Assembly: GCA_023954045.1 (NCBI GenBank)
Contig: JAMLIR010000010.1
Coordinates: 1 to 64,000, forward strand
Source: Burkholderiaceae bacterium
GTDB taxonomy: Bacteria; Pseudomonadota; Gammaproteobacteria; Burkholderiales; Burkholderiaceae_E
Direction of reading: 5' to 3'
Length of the DNA: 64,000 nucleotides
Both the position numbers and the translations under genes were made by a program. Positions 34,603-42,548 of the stretch are shown here, piece after piece (position 1 is the stretch's first letter; each line of letters begins with the position of its first letter). Under the pieces are notes generated by a model that ran no database searches, was not told the origin of the DNA, and saw nothing but the letters and a program-made list of their open reading frames with translations.

Positions 34603-35705
34603 TTCTTCTCTTGCAGCGCGGCGTTGCCCATGTTGGTGTACAGCGCGTTGATCTTCGTCCAGTACGGAACGACCGTCTTGGCGAAGTTGCGCTGCGAGTC
34701 GAGCACTTCCTTGAAGAACGCGTCCTTCGCGGCGTGCCGGTCGAGCACCGTGTTGGTCGCCTTGATGAACGCCGGGAAGAAGTCGGCCGGCGTGTCGTGC
34801 ACGACCACCTGCGAATCCTTCTTCAGCTTCTCCAGCGCGAACGCGTTGCGCGCGACGTTGAACACGTAGGTCTCGGCGATCGTCGCCATGGCCGCGGTGC
34901 GCAGGATCTCCTTCGTCTCGGGCGACTGCTTGTCGAACCAGGGCTTGTTGAAGATCACCTCGCCGACGTCGGTCGACTGGTGCAGGCCCTGCAGGTAGTA
35001 GTGCTTCCAGACCCGGTGCAGGCCGAGGTTCACGTCGTCGGCCGGGCCGATCCACTCGGCCGCGTCGATCACGCCGCGCTGCGCCGCCGGGACGATCTCG
35101 CCGCCGGGCATCGCGACCGCCGAGACGCCCATCTCCTTGAAGATCTCGCCGGTGATGCCGGGGGGCGCGCGGTACTTCATCTTCTTGAAGTCCTCGACGC
35201 TGTTGATCGGCTGCTTGAACCAGCCCAGCGGATCCGGACCCATCGGCTGCAGCATGAATCCGACGACCTTGACCTTGAGGATGTCGTTGTAGAGCTTGTC
35301 GTAGAGCGCCTGGCCGCCGCCTTCGGCCATCCAGGCCATGTGCGAGAGCTGGTCCAGGCCCGCGCCGGCGCCGGCCATCGGGTTCGCGAACAGGCCGGCG
35401 GCCGCGTGCTTGCCCGACCAGTAGTGCGTCCAGGCGAAGCCGCCCTCGACGATGCCCTTGTCGACCGCGTCGAGGATCTCGAACGCGGGAACGACCGCGC
35501 CGTCGGGGAGGATGTCGATCTTGAGCTTGCCGCCGGTCATCTTGTCGACGCGGTCGGCGTAGCGCTTCATCAATTCGAAGTAGATGCTCGCCGTCGGGAC
35601 TGCGGTCTGGACGCGGATCTTCTGCTGCGCCGACACGCCAGTCGCGATTCCGAGTCCGGCGACGGCCAGTACCGTCGCGGTGAGCTTGCGAAGCCAGGGT
35701 TTCAT
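34599..35705 (-). CDS. dctP: TRAP transporter substrate-binding protein, alpha-keto-acid type
   Basis: A 368-residue periplasmic binding protein with a signal peptide ending ATGVSAQ. The block KKMKYRAPPGITGEIFKEMG, followed by PGGEIVPAAQRGVIDAAEWIGP (about residues 197-218), matches the TakP-like subgroup that binds 2-oxo or other monocarboxylic acids. A strong GGAGGA site precedes the ATG. With ackA and a phosphotransacetylase nearby, uptake of pyruvate, lactate or a related acid is a reasonable inference, not proven. Confidence 0.9.
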   Translation of the reverse strand: MKPWLRKLTATVLAVAGLGIATGVSAQQKIRVQTAVPTASIYFELMKRYADRVDKMTGGKLKIDILPDGAVVPAFEILDAVDKGIVEGGFAWTHYWSGKHAAAGLFANPMAGAGAGLDQLSHMAWMAEGGGQALYDKLYNDILKVKVVGFMLQPMGPDPLGWFKQPINSVEDFKKMKYRAPPGITGEIFKEMGVSAVAMPGGEIVPAAQRGVIDAAEWIGPADDVNLGLHRVWKHYYLQGLHQSTDVGEVIFNKPWFDKQSPETKEILRTAAMATIAETYVFNVARNAFALEKLKKDSQVVVHDTPADFFPAFIKATNTVLDRHAAKDAFFKEVLDSQRNFAKTVVPYWTKINALYTNMGNAALQEKK

Positions 35706-35868
35706 GTCTCCTCCACGCTGTTTCGATTCGGTGGTCAGGTACACCCGGTCGCCGACGCTGCCGCGCGAAGACGTCCGAAGCACAGCGGAACCTATCACCG
35801 GCCGCGTCGGGCCGACAACGCCCCCGTCTGTTCCAGCGTTCCGGAAAACGATGATTTGCGTTCCGCCC

Positions 35869-35899
35869 GATTGAATCGTTGCCCCGGTTCCGATTCAAT
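35869..35899. promoter_or_regulatory. Inverted repeat between dctP and the GMC gene
   Basis: ATTGAATCG (35870-35878) and CGATTCAAT (35891-35899) are perfect 9-bp arms with a 12-bp centre, about 56 bp before the GMC oxidoreductase ATG. A further TTCCGGAA palindrome lies at 35839-35846. The 249-bp divergent region is where an IclR regulator would act on both units. Confidence 0.5.
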
Positions 35900-35954
35900 T
35901 CCCGTCACGGTGCGCGGCCGGCGACGGCGCGCACGCAACGGCACGGGCGCGGCA

Positions 35955-37610
35955 ATGGACGAGTACGACTACATCGTGGTGGGAGCGGGATCGGCGGGCT
36001 GCGTGATGGCCGCCCGCCTGAGCGAGGACGGGCGCCATCGCGTGCTGTTGCTCGAAGCCGGTCCGCAGGACCGCTATCCGTGGATCCACGTGCCGATCGG
36101 CTACGCGAAGACGATGTTCAACCCGGCGCTGAACTGGATGTTCCGCACCGACCCGGACCCGGGGATGAACCGCCGCCAGGTCTACTGGCCGCGCGGCAAG
36201 ACGCTGGGCGGATCGAGCGCGATCAACGGGCTGATCTTCATCCGCGGCCAGGCGCAGGACTACGACGACTGGGCCGCGCAGGGCAACGCGCAGTGGTCGT
36301 ACGAGCAGGTGCTGCCGTGGTTTCGCCGGCTCGAGCACAACACGCTGGGCGCGAACGCGTGGCGCGGCACCGGCGGGCCGCTGTGGTCGTCGCACATCCG
36401 CGTGCGCCATCCGCTGATCGATGCGGTGATCGACGCCTGCGAGGAGACCGGCATCCCGCGCAACGCCGACTTCAACGGCGAACGGCAGGAAGGCGCGGGC
36501 TACTACCAGCTCACGACGCGCAACGGCTTTCGCTGCAGCACGGCGGTCGCCTATCTGCGGCCGGCGCGAAAGCGGGCCAACCTGCGCGTCATCACGCGGG
36601 CACAGGCGACGCGGATCGTGTTCGAGGGGCGCCGGGCGGTGGGCGTCGAGTACCGGGTCGGCGCGCGCGCCGACCTGCGCGACGCGGGCACCGCCAGGGC
36701 GTCGGGCGTCACCGTCGAGGCCGGGCCGGCGCTGCAGGTGCGCGCTCGGCGCGAGGTGATCCTCTGCGCGGGCGCGCTGCAGTCGCCGCAGCTGCTGCAG
36801 CTCTCGGGCGTCGGTCCTGCCGCGCTGCTGCAGTCGTTCGGCATCCCCGTCGTGCACGAGCTGCCCGGCGTCGGCGAGAACCTGCAGGACCACCTTCAGG
36901 CACGCGTGATGTTCCGCTGCAGCCAGCCGATCACGACCAACGACCAGCTCGCGTCGTGGTGGGGGAAGCTGCGCATCGGCATGGAGTACGTCTTCATGCG
37001 CGGCGGGCCGATGGCGATCGGCATCAACCAGGGCGGCATCTTCGCCCGCACGCGCCCGGAGCTCGCCCGCCCCGACGTGCAGTTCCACGTCGCGACGCTG
37101 TCGTCGGACATGGCGGGGTCGCCGGTGCATGCGCACTCGGGCTTCACGATGTCGGTGTGCCAGCTGCGCCCCGAGTCGCGCGGCCACGTTCGCATCCGCT
37201 CGACCGACCCGCTCGAGCCGCCGTCGATGCAGCCGTACTACCTGTCGACCGAGACCGACCGCCGCACGGCCGTCGACGGCGTGAAGCTCGCGCGGCGGAT
37301 CGCGGCGACGCGCGCGCTCGCGCCGTTCGTCGTCGACGAATACGCGCCCGGCGCGCGGGCGGCGAGCGACGCCGACCTGCTCGAGTTCGTGCGCAACCAC
37401 GCCGGGACGATCTTCCATCCGAGCGGCACCTGCCGGATGGGCGACGACGCGATGGCGGTCGTCGACCAGCAGCTGCGGGTGCGCGGCGTGGGCGGGCTGC
37501 GCGTCGTCGACTGCTCGATCATGCCGACGCTGGTGTCGGGCAACACCAACGTCCCCGTGGTGATGATCGCCGAGCGCGCTGCGGCGTTCGTGCTCGCCGA
37601 CGCGCGCTGA
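35955..37610 (+). CDS. GMC-family FAD-dependent oxidoreductase
   Basis: A 551-residue flavoprotein of the choline dehydrogenase/alcohol oxidase family. The FAD-binding motif is VVGAGSAGCVMAARLSE near the N-terminus, GMC signature 1 is PRGKTLGGSSAINGLIFIRG, and signature 2 is GALQSPQLLQLSGVGP. The catalytic His lies in HPSGTCRMGDDAM, with a second His/Asn site in SGNTNVPVVMIAERAA. It oxidises an alcohol to an aldehyde, but the substrate is unknown. It is divergent from the TRAP operon. No clear ribosome site precedes the ATG. Confidence 0.9.
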   Translation: MDEYDYIVVGAGSAGCVMAARLSEDGRHRVLLLEAGPQDRYPWIHVPIGYAKTMFNPALNWMFRTDPDPGMNRRQVYWPRGKTLGGSSAINGLIFIRGQAQDYDDWAAQGNAQWSYEQVLPWFRRLEHNTLGANAWRGTGGPLWSSHIRVRHPLIDAVIDACEETGIPRNADFNGERQEGAGYYQLTTRNGFRCSTAVAYLRPARKRANLRVITRAQATRIVFEGRRAVGVEYRVGARADLRDAGTARASGVTVEAGPALQVRARREVILCAGALQSPQLLQLSGVGPAALLQSFGIPVVHELPGVGENLQDHLQARVMFRCSQPITTNDQLASWWGKLRIGMEYVFMRGGPMAIGINQGGIFARTRPELARPDVQFHVATLSSDMAGSPVHAHSGFTMSVCQLRPESRGHVRIRSTDPLEPPSMQPYYLSTETDRRTAVDGVKLARRIAATRALAPFVVDEYAPGARAASDADLLEFVRNHAGTIFHPSGTCRMGDDAMAVVDQQLRVRGVGGLRVVDCSIMPTLVSGNTNVPVVMIAERAAAFVLADAR

Positions 37611-37659
37611 AGCGCCTGCGGGCGCGCGCCGGGGCACGGCCCCGGCCGCCGCGGGGAGG

Positions 37660-38514
37660 CTAGCGGAACACGACGGTCTTGCCGCCGTTCAGCAGGATGC
37701 GGTGCTCGGCGTGCCACTTGACCGCCCGCGCCAGCACGACGTTCTCGACGTCGCGGCCGATGCCGGTCAGCGTCGCGACGTCCATCGAGTGGTCGACGCG
37801 CTCGACGTCCTGCTCGATGATCGGGCCTTCGTCGAGGGCGGTCGTCACGTAGTGCGCGGTCGCGCCGATCAGCTTGACGCCGCGCTCGTGCGCCTGCCCG
37901 TACGGCTTGGCGCCCTTGAAGCTCGGCAGGAACGAGTGGTGGATGTTGATCGCGCGACCTTCGAGCCTTCGGCACAGGTCTTCCGACAGCACCTGCATGT
38001 AGCGCGCGAGCACCACCAGCTCGACGCCTTCGGCGGCGACGATCTCCATCAGCCGCGCCTCGGCCTGCTGCTTGTTCGCGGCGGCGACGGGAACGTGGTG
38101 AAACGGCACGTTGTACGACGCGGCCAGCTGGTAGAAGTCGCGGTGGTTCGAGACCACCGCGCGGATGTCGATCGGCAGCAGCCCCGAGCGGTGCCGGAAC
38201 AGCAGGTCGTTCAGGCAGTGGCCGAGCTTCGAGACGAGGATCAGCGTCGGGGCCGGCCGCGCGGCGTCGAAGAACGCCCAGCGCATCCCGAACGTCTCGC
38301 CGACCGGCGCGAAGGCGCGCTGCAGCGACTCGACCGAGGCATCGGCCGAGGCCGATTCGAACTGGACGCGCATGAAGAACAGGCCGGTGGCGCGGTCGTC
38401 GTACTGGGCGGCCTCGAGGATGTTGCCGCCGTGCTCGAGCAGGAAGCCCGAGACCGCGTGGACGATGCCCGGGCGATCCGGGCACGAGAGCGTGAGGATG
38501 AAGCCGTCTGTCAT
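37660..38514 (-). CDS. purU: Formyltetrahydrofolate deformylase
   Basis: A 284-residue enzyme that hydrolyses 10-formyl-THF to THF and formate, balancing one-carbon pools. An N-terminal ACT-type regulatory domain (FILTLSCPDRPGIVHAVSGFL) precedes the formyltransferase fold. The catalytic region is INIHHSFLPSFKGAKPYGQA (Asn, His) and TAHYVTTALDEGPIIEQD (Asp). Length is normal. Confidence 0.95.
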   Translation of the reverse strand: MTDGFILTLSCPDRPGIVHAVSGFLLEHGGNILEAAQYDDRATGLFFMRVQFESASADASVESLQRAFAPVGETFGMRWAFFDAARPAPTLILVSKLGHCLNDLLFRHRSGLLPIDIRAVVSNHRDFYQLAASYNVPFHHVPVAAANKQQAEARLMEIVAAEGVELVVLARYMQVLSEDLCRRLEGRAINIHHSFLPSFKGAKPYGQAHERGVKLIGATAHYVTTALDEGPIIEQDVERVDHSMDVATLTGIGRDVENVVLARAVKWHAEHRILLNGGKTVVFR

Positions 38515-38603
38515 GGGAGGTCCGGTGCGCGCCGCGTGCGCTGGAGGGCAGGGCGCAAGTATATCGGTGGCGGCGGCGCGGCCGCGCGGCATTGCGCCGT
38601 GGC

Positions 38604-39041
38604 TCAGGCCGCTCGCGCCGGCCAGCGCAACAGCGGCCCGATCGCGTCGAGCGTGTTCTTCAGCACCAGCCCGTACTCGGTGTCGCCCTCCATGACCAGC
38701 GCGCGCTCGAAGAACAGCCGGTCGGCGTCCTCTTCGCCGCGCAGCAGTCGCAGGTAGCTCGGCGCGTCGGCCGCGACGCGCAGCGCCACCGCGCCGCCGT
38801 CGGGCACCGCGCGAAAGCCGTTCGCGGTGAGCATCAGGCGGCAGCGGATCCCGAGGTCGCAGACCTCGATCTCGACGACCCGGTCGGCGAGCTGCGCCTC
38901 GACGTCCGGCGTCAGGTGCGGACGCAGCACTCGATCGAGCGCCAGCGCCAGCACGAACGACGGCGGGCGGATCGGCAGCCGCGCGACGAAGCGGCGCAAC
39001 GCGGCGGGAATCGGCAAGGCGGTCGGGCGGGCAGCGGTCAT
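38604..39041 (-). CDS. ubiT: Anaerobic ubiquinone biosynthesis accessory factor UbiT
   Basis: A 145-residue SCP2-domain lipid-binding protein. In E. coli UbiT is required for oxygen-independent ubiquinone synthesis and probably binds the prenylated intermediates. The segment LRLLRGEEDADRLFFERALVMEGDTEYGL (about residues 97-125) is the family hallmark, where small radius changes occur in the SCP2 fold. GAGGAG precedes the ATG. It is the last gene of the nnrS-ubiU-ubiV-ubiT run, 10 bp after ubiV. Confidence 0.9.
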   Translation of the reverse strand: MTAARPTALPIPAALRRFVARLPIRPPSFVLALALDRVLRPHLTPDVEAQLADRVVEIEVCDLGIRCRLMLTANGFRAVPDGGAVALRVAADAPSYLRLLRGEEDADRLFFERALVMEGDTEYGLVLKNTLDAIGPLLRWPARAA

Positions 39042-39051
39042 CTCGGGCTCC

Positions 39052-39981
39052 TCAGGTCCAGCTTCGTTCGAGGCCGGGGCGGCGATGCGCGAATCCGTCG
39101 ACGAGCCCGCCGGGCAGGCTCATCGCGGCGAGCGCCGCGCGCGCCTGCGCGGGGTCGGCGCCGCCGTTGAGCACCTGGTCGAAGGCGGCCAGCACCTCGC
39201 CGAAGCGCTGTGCGACCGGCGACAGCCGCACCCGGCTCGCGCCGGCGGCGCGAAGCGCCGCGCCGTCGCCGATCAGGCACTGCTGCGCCGCCGACTGCGT
39301 CTGGATCCCGTTCAGCGTGAGGAACGGGGCGCCTTCGCCGGTCGCGAGCAGCAGGCCGTCGGGATGCTCGAGGCAGCGGAACCCGCACTCGTCCTTGTTC
39401 AGGTGGTAGTGGCGGGCGGTGAAGCAGCGCGCCGAGAACGCGAGCGGCAGCCGCCCGAACGCGAACACCTCGGATGCGATCGGCGTGTCGCGGCCAGGTC
39501 CGCCCGGCACCGGCGCGCCGGGAGCGTTGACCAGCCCGATCGCCTCCAGGCTCAGTTCGACCGGCGCCACCCAGCGGATCGCGCCGAGCGCGGCGTGCTC
39601 CTCGAGCGCAGGCCGGCTGTAGACGTTGACGTGCGGGCCGAGCACGAACGGCCGTCCCGCCAGCGCGCGCAGCGCCGACGCGTCGCCCGCCTCGACCAGG
39701 AACTCGTCCTGCGCGGCGAGCCGGCGCATCTCGCGCAGGTCGGATTCGGACTCGAGCAGCGCCTGGGTGGCGAGCACGACCTCCTTGCCGCAGCCGGCGA
39801 GCTCGCGCGCCAGCGCGAGCCAGTCCTCGTGCTTCATCTCGTGGCGGCGCGAGCAGACCACCTCGCCGAGCACCACGGTGTCGGCCGGCGAATCGGCGAC
39901 TTCGCCGTAGAAGTCGATCAGCGTCTTGCGGGGCCAGTAGTAGAGCACCGGTCCGACGGTGAGCTGGATGCGGGGATTCAT
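39052..39981 (-). CDS. ubiV: Oxygen-independent ubiquinone hydroxylase subunit UbiV
   Basis: A 309-residue U32-peptidase-like iron-sulfur protein. The four cluster ligands known from E. coli UbiV are matched by Cys43, Cys186, Cys199 and Cys203, the last three with identical spacing (13 and 4). UbiV forms a heterodimer with UbiU and hydroxylates ubiquinone precursors without O2, using prephenate-derived oxygen in E. coli. AGGAG precedes the ATG, 16 bp after ubiU. Confidence 0.95.
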   Translation of the reverse strand: MNPRIQLTVGPVLYYWPRKTLIDFYGEVADSPADTVVLGEVVCSRRHEMKHEDWLALARELAGCGKEVVLATQALLESESDLREMRRLAAQDEFLVEAGDASALRALAGRPFVLGPHVNVYSRPALEEHAALGAIRWVAPVELSLEAIGLVNAPGAPVPGGPGRDTPIASEVFAFGRLPLAFSARCFTARHYHLNKDECGFRCLEHPDGLLLATGEGAPFLTLNGIQTQSAAQQCLIGDGAALRAAGASRVRLSPVAQRFGEVLAAFDQVLNGGADPAQARAALAAMSLPGGLVDGFAHRRPGLERSWT

Positions 39982-39997
39982 CTCGACGGGGCTCCTG

Positions 39998-41026
39998 TCA
40001 GCGCCACGGACGGTTGTAGGCGCCCAGCGTGTGCTGCTGGCCTTCGGACCAGCGCCCGAGCGCGGCAATCCACTGCGGCTGCACCGCGAACCGCGAGGGC
40101 TGCGCCGCGCAGTGGTCGATCGCCGCGCGCCAGACGCGGGTGACCTGCTCGACGTAGGCGGGGCTGCGCTGGCGTCCCTCGATCTTGATCGCCGAGACGC
40201 CGATCTCCATCAGCTGGGGCAGCACGGCCAGCGTGTTCAGGCTGGTCGGCTCCTCGAGCGCGTAGTCGCGCACGCCCTCGACGTCGAAGCGCCCCTTGCA
40301 CAGGGTCGGGTAGCCGCGCGGCTCGTCGGGCGCATAGCGGTCGATCAGCACCTCGTTCAGGCGCGCGCGCACGCCGTCGGGGGCGTCCTCCCAGCGCACC
40401 GCCGACGGCGGCGAGCAGACGCCCGCGGTGTTCGGCGACTGGCCGGTCGCGTAGGACGACAGCGCGCAGCGTCCCTCGACCATCACGCAGAGGCTGCCGA
40501 ACCCGAACACCTCGATCTCGGCCGAGGTGTGGCGGCAGACGTGGCCGACCTGCGACAGCGTCAGCACGCGCGGCAGCACCGCGCGCTGGATGCCGTAGCG
40601 CTCGCGATGGAACTCGATCGCTTCGTAGGTGGTCGCCGACGCCTGCACCGACAGGTGCAGGCGCAACTGCGGCTGGTGGTCGCGCGCATACGCAAGCACC
40701 GCGGTGTCGGCGCAGATCAGCGCGTCGGCGCCCAGCGACGCCGCGACGTCGACCGCGCGCCACCAGCGCTGCGGCTCGCGCGCGTCGGCGAACGTGTTCA
40801 GCGCCATCAGCACCTGCGCGCCGCGCGCGTGCGCGTAGGCGATGCCCTCGCGCGCCTGGTCCTGGTCGAAGTTCAGCCCGGCGAAGTTGCGGGCATTGGT
40901 CGCGTCCTTCAGCCCCATGTAGACCGCGTCGGCGCCGGCGTCGACGGCGAGCTTGAGCGCTCGCAGCGAGCCTGCGGGGCAGACGAGGTCGGGCTTGCGA
41001 GGTGCGCGGGTTCGGTGTTCGGTCAT
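39998..41026 (-). CDS. ubiU: Oxygen-independent ubiquinone hydroxylase subunit UbiU
   Basis: A 342-residue U32-family protein. Cys180, Cys187, Cys204 and Cys243 reproduce the exact spacing of the 4Fe-4S ligands in E. coli UbiU (169, 176, 193, 232). The U32 blocks PDLVCPAGSLRALKLAVDAGADAVYMG (about residues 12-38) and SAIKIEGRQRSPAYVEQVTRVWR are also present. It pairs with UbiV for anaerobic ring hydroxylation. It lies 53 bp downstream of nnrS on the same strand. Confidence 0.95.
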   Translation of the reverse strand: MTEHRTRAPRKPDLVCPAGSLRALKLAVDAGADAVYMGLKDATNARNFAGLNFDQDQAREGIAYAHARGAQVLMALNTFADAREPQRWWRAVDVAASLGADALICADTAVLAYARDHQPQLRLHLSVQASATTYEAIEFHRERYGIQRAVLPRVLTLSQVGHVCRHTSAEIEVFGFGSLCVMVEGRCALSSYATGQSPNTAGVCSPPSAVRWEDAPDGVRARLNEVLIDRYAPDEPRGYPTLCKGRFDVEGVRDYALEEPTSLNTLAVLPQLMEIGVSAIKIEGRQRSPAYVEQVTRVWRAAIDHCAAQPSRFAVQPQWIAALGRWSEGQQHTLGAYNRPWR

Positions 41027-41079
41027 CGGTGGGTTCCCGGGTGCGGGCGCGCGGGCTGCGCCCTGGTGGAGGCGGCCGC

Positions 41080-42423
41080 TCATCCGGGCCGTCCGTCGAT
41101 GCGCGGCCGCCCGTACCAGCCCGCGTGCCTGACGCTCCAGGTGAGCACCGCCGCGGTCCACAGCGCCGCCGCGGCGAGCAGCAGCACGGGCAGGTCGGGC
41201 CGCCAGGCCGCGGCGATCCGCAGCACGACGGCGGCCTGCACGACGAGGAACAGCGCCCAGGCGAGTCCGTCGATTGCGTGGGCCCGCCCGGCCTGGCCGG
41301 CGCTCACGCGAGTCACGAACGCGAACTGGATCGATCCGAAGAAGCCCATCGCGAGCGCGTGCAGCCCGGCGAGCGAGGCCTGGCCCGCGCCGCGGCCCGT
41401 CCACGCCTGCGCCGCGGCCACCGCCTGCAGCGCCAGCGCGACGCCGAGCCAGGCGAAGCCGATGTCGAGCATCGCCAGCAGCCGGATCCTCAGGTTCTGG
41501 ATCGCGCGCCAGCGCAGCGCGAGCCCGAGCACGAGCGCCGCGGCGGCCGCGTCGACGGCCATCGTCGCGAGCGCCGCTGCGCCGCCGCGCGCGAGCGCCG
41601 CGCCCAGCGGCGCCTGCGCCGGGAGCACCGCGAGCAGCACCACAAGCAGCCAGAGCGGGTGGCGCTCGTCGAGTCGCGGCACCGCGACGCCGAGGAACGG
41701 CACCATCCGGTGCATTGCGGTCGCGAAGACCGGCGCCAGGAACGCCCACAGTCCGGCGAAGAGCGAGGCGCCCAGCAGCGCGTCGTCGTCGATCGCGAGG
41801 CCCGCGGCAGCGGCCCAGAGCACGGCGGCGCCGACCCCGCAGGCGATCGCGATGATCCGCAGGTGCGTGCGGTCGGCCGCGGCGCTTCGCGTCAGCAGCG
41901 CCGCGAATCGCCAGGCGAACAGGGTCCAACCCGCGGCGGCGATCGCCAGGCCGAACGCCGCGATCCGCGCGTCGAGGTGCACGCCGGCGAGGAACACGCC
42001 CCAGCCCGCGAGCCAGGCCACGGCCGTCGGCAGCAGCCGGCGCGCCGGGACGGCTGCCAGCCCCAGCCAGCGCGGCCCGGCCGTGAACAGGAAGCCTGCG
42101 AAGAACATCGGCATGAACGAGAAGCCCATCAGCAGCGCGTGCGCATGCGCCGGCGCGACGGCCCAGCGCAGCTCCGACCCGGCTGCGACCTGCGCGACCA
42201 GCGTCGCGAGCCACCACAGTGCGCTCGTCGAGAGCATTGCCGAGCCCACCAGGAAACCGAGCCGATGCGGGGCGTCGAGCAGGCGGGCGAAGCGCCACGG
42301 CCCGGCCGATGCGTCGCGTCGCGCGGGACGCGGCGGCCTGCCGGCGGCGTGAGCGGAGGGCACGGAGGAGCGACAGCGCGTGGCGGAGAACCGGGAACCC
42401 ACTTTAGGCGGCACAATCCGCAT
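41080..42423 (-). CDS. nnrS: NnrS-family haem-copper membrane protein
   Basis: A 447-residue polytopic protein with about 12 hydrophobic segments. His-rich sites appear in PAHAHALLMGFSFMPMFFAGFLFTAG (about residues 90-115), ATAMHRMVPFLGVAVPR and GLHALAMGFFGSIQFAFVTRV. NnrS is linked to nitric oxide tolerance in denitrifiers and is normally under FNR-family control. The ATG at 42423 opens the frame, but a predicted -10 overlaps it, and the first ~45 residues are Pro/Arg-rich. A GTG at 42363 may be the true start. It heads the ubiUVT run. Confidence 0.88.
   Translation of the reverse strand: MRIVPPKVGSRFSATRCRSSVPSAHAAGRPPRPARRDASAGPWRFARLLDAPHRLGFLVGSAMLSTSALWWLATLVAQVAAGSELRWAVAPAHAHALLMGFSFMPMFFAGFLFTAGPRWLGLAAVPARRLLPTAVAWLAGWGVFLAGVHLDARIAAFGLAIAAAGWTLFAWRFAALLTRSAAADRTHLRIIAIACGVGAAVLWAAAAGLAIDDDALLGASLFAGLWAFLAPVFATAMHRMVPFLGVAVPRLDERHPLWLLVVLLAVLPAQAPLGAALARGGAAALATMAVDAAAAALVLGLALRWRAIQNLRIRLLAMLDIGFAWLGVALALQAVAAAQAWTGRGAGQASLAGLHALAMGFFGSIQFAFVTRVSAGQAGRAHAIDGLAWALFLVVQAAVVLRIAAAWRPDLPVLLLAAAALWTAAVLTWSVRHAGWYGRPRIDGRPG
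42401..42406 (-). promoter_or_regulatory. -10 element matched to the FNR-type box
   Basis: On the minus strand the bases read TAAAGT. The centre is 32 bp from the centre of the FNR-type box, the spacing of a class II activator promoter (box at -41.5). Transcription would begin near 42394, downstream of the ATG at 42423. Confidence 0.5.
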
Positions 42424-42428
42424 GCGCC

Positions 42429-42442
42429 TTGCGCCATATCAA
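42429..42442 (-). promoter_or_regulatory. FNR/Anr/NnrR-type binding box for nnrS-ubiUVT
   Basis: On the minus strand the bases read TTGATATGGCGCAA, matching the FNR-family half sites TTGAT and (C/A)(G/T)CAA around four bases. It faces nnrS with a matching -10 downstream. FNR-family regulators respond to low oxygen or nitric oxide. It could also act on the divergent MarR gene. Confidence 0.65.
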
Positions 42443-42458
42443 GTGGAACGGGCGCTTC

Positions 42459-42476
42459 GCAGGCCGAGTGGCCTGC
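42459..42476. promoter_or_regulatory. Perfect inverted repeat upstream of the MarR gene
   Basis: GCAGGCC (42459-42465) and GGCCTGC (42470-42476) are perfect 7-bp arms around GAGT, 73 bp before the MarR ATG. A -10-like CATAAT follows at 42508-42513. The size and position suit a MarR-dimer operator. Confidence 0.4.
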
Positions 42477-42548
42477 AGGGTCATCGCGCGAAGCCGCGGC
42501 GATCACGCATAATCGGCTCAATCCGCCTTCGCTCGAGATCCGACATCG

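Noticed and set aside
34611-35954. A plus-strand open extension of the GMC gene through the TRAP dctP gene
   Set aside because: It is antisense to dctP, which has full family motifs, and the GMC FAD motif begins right after the ATG at 35955.
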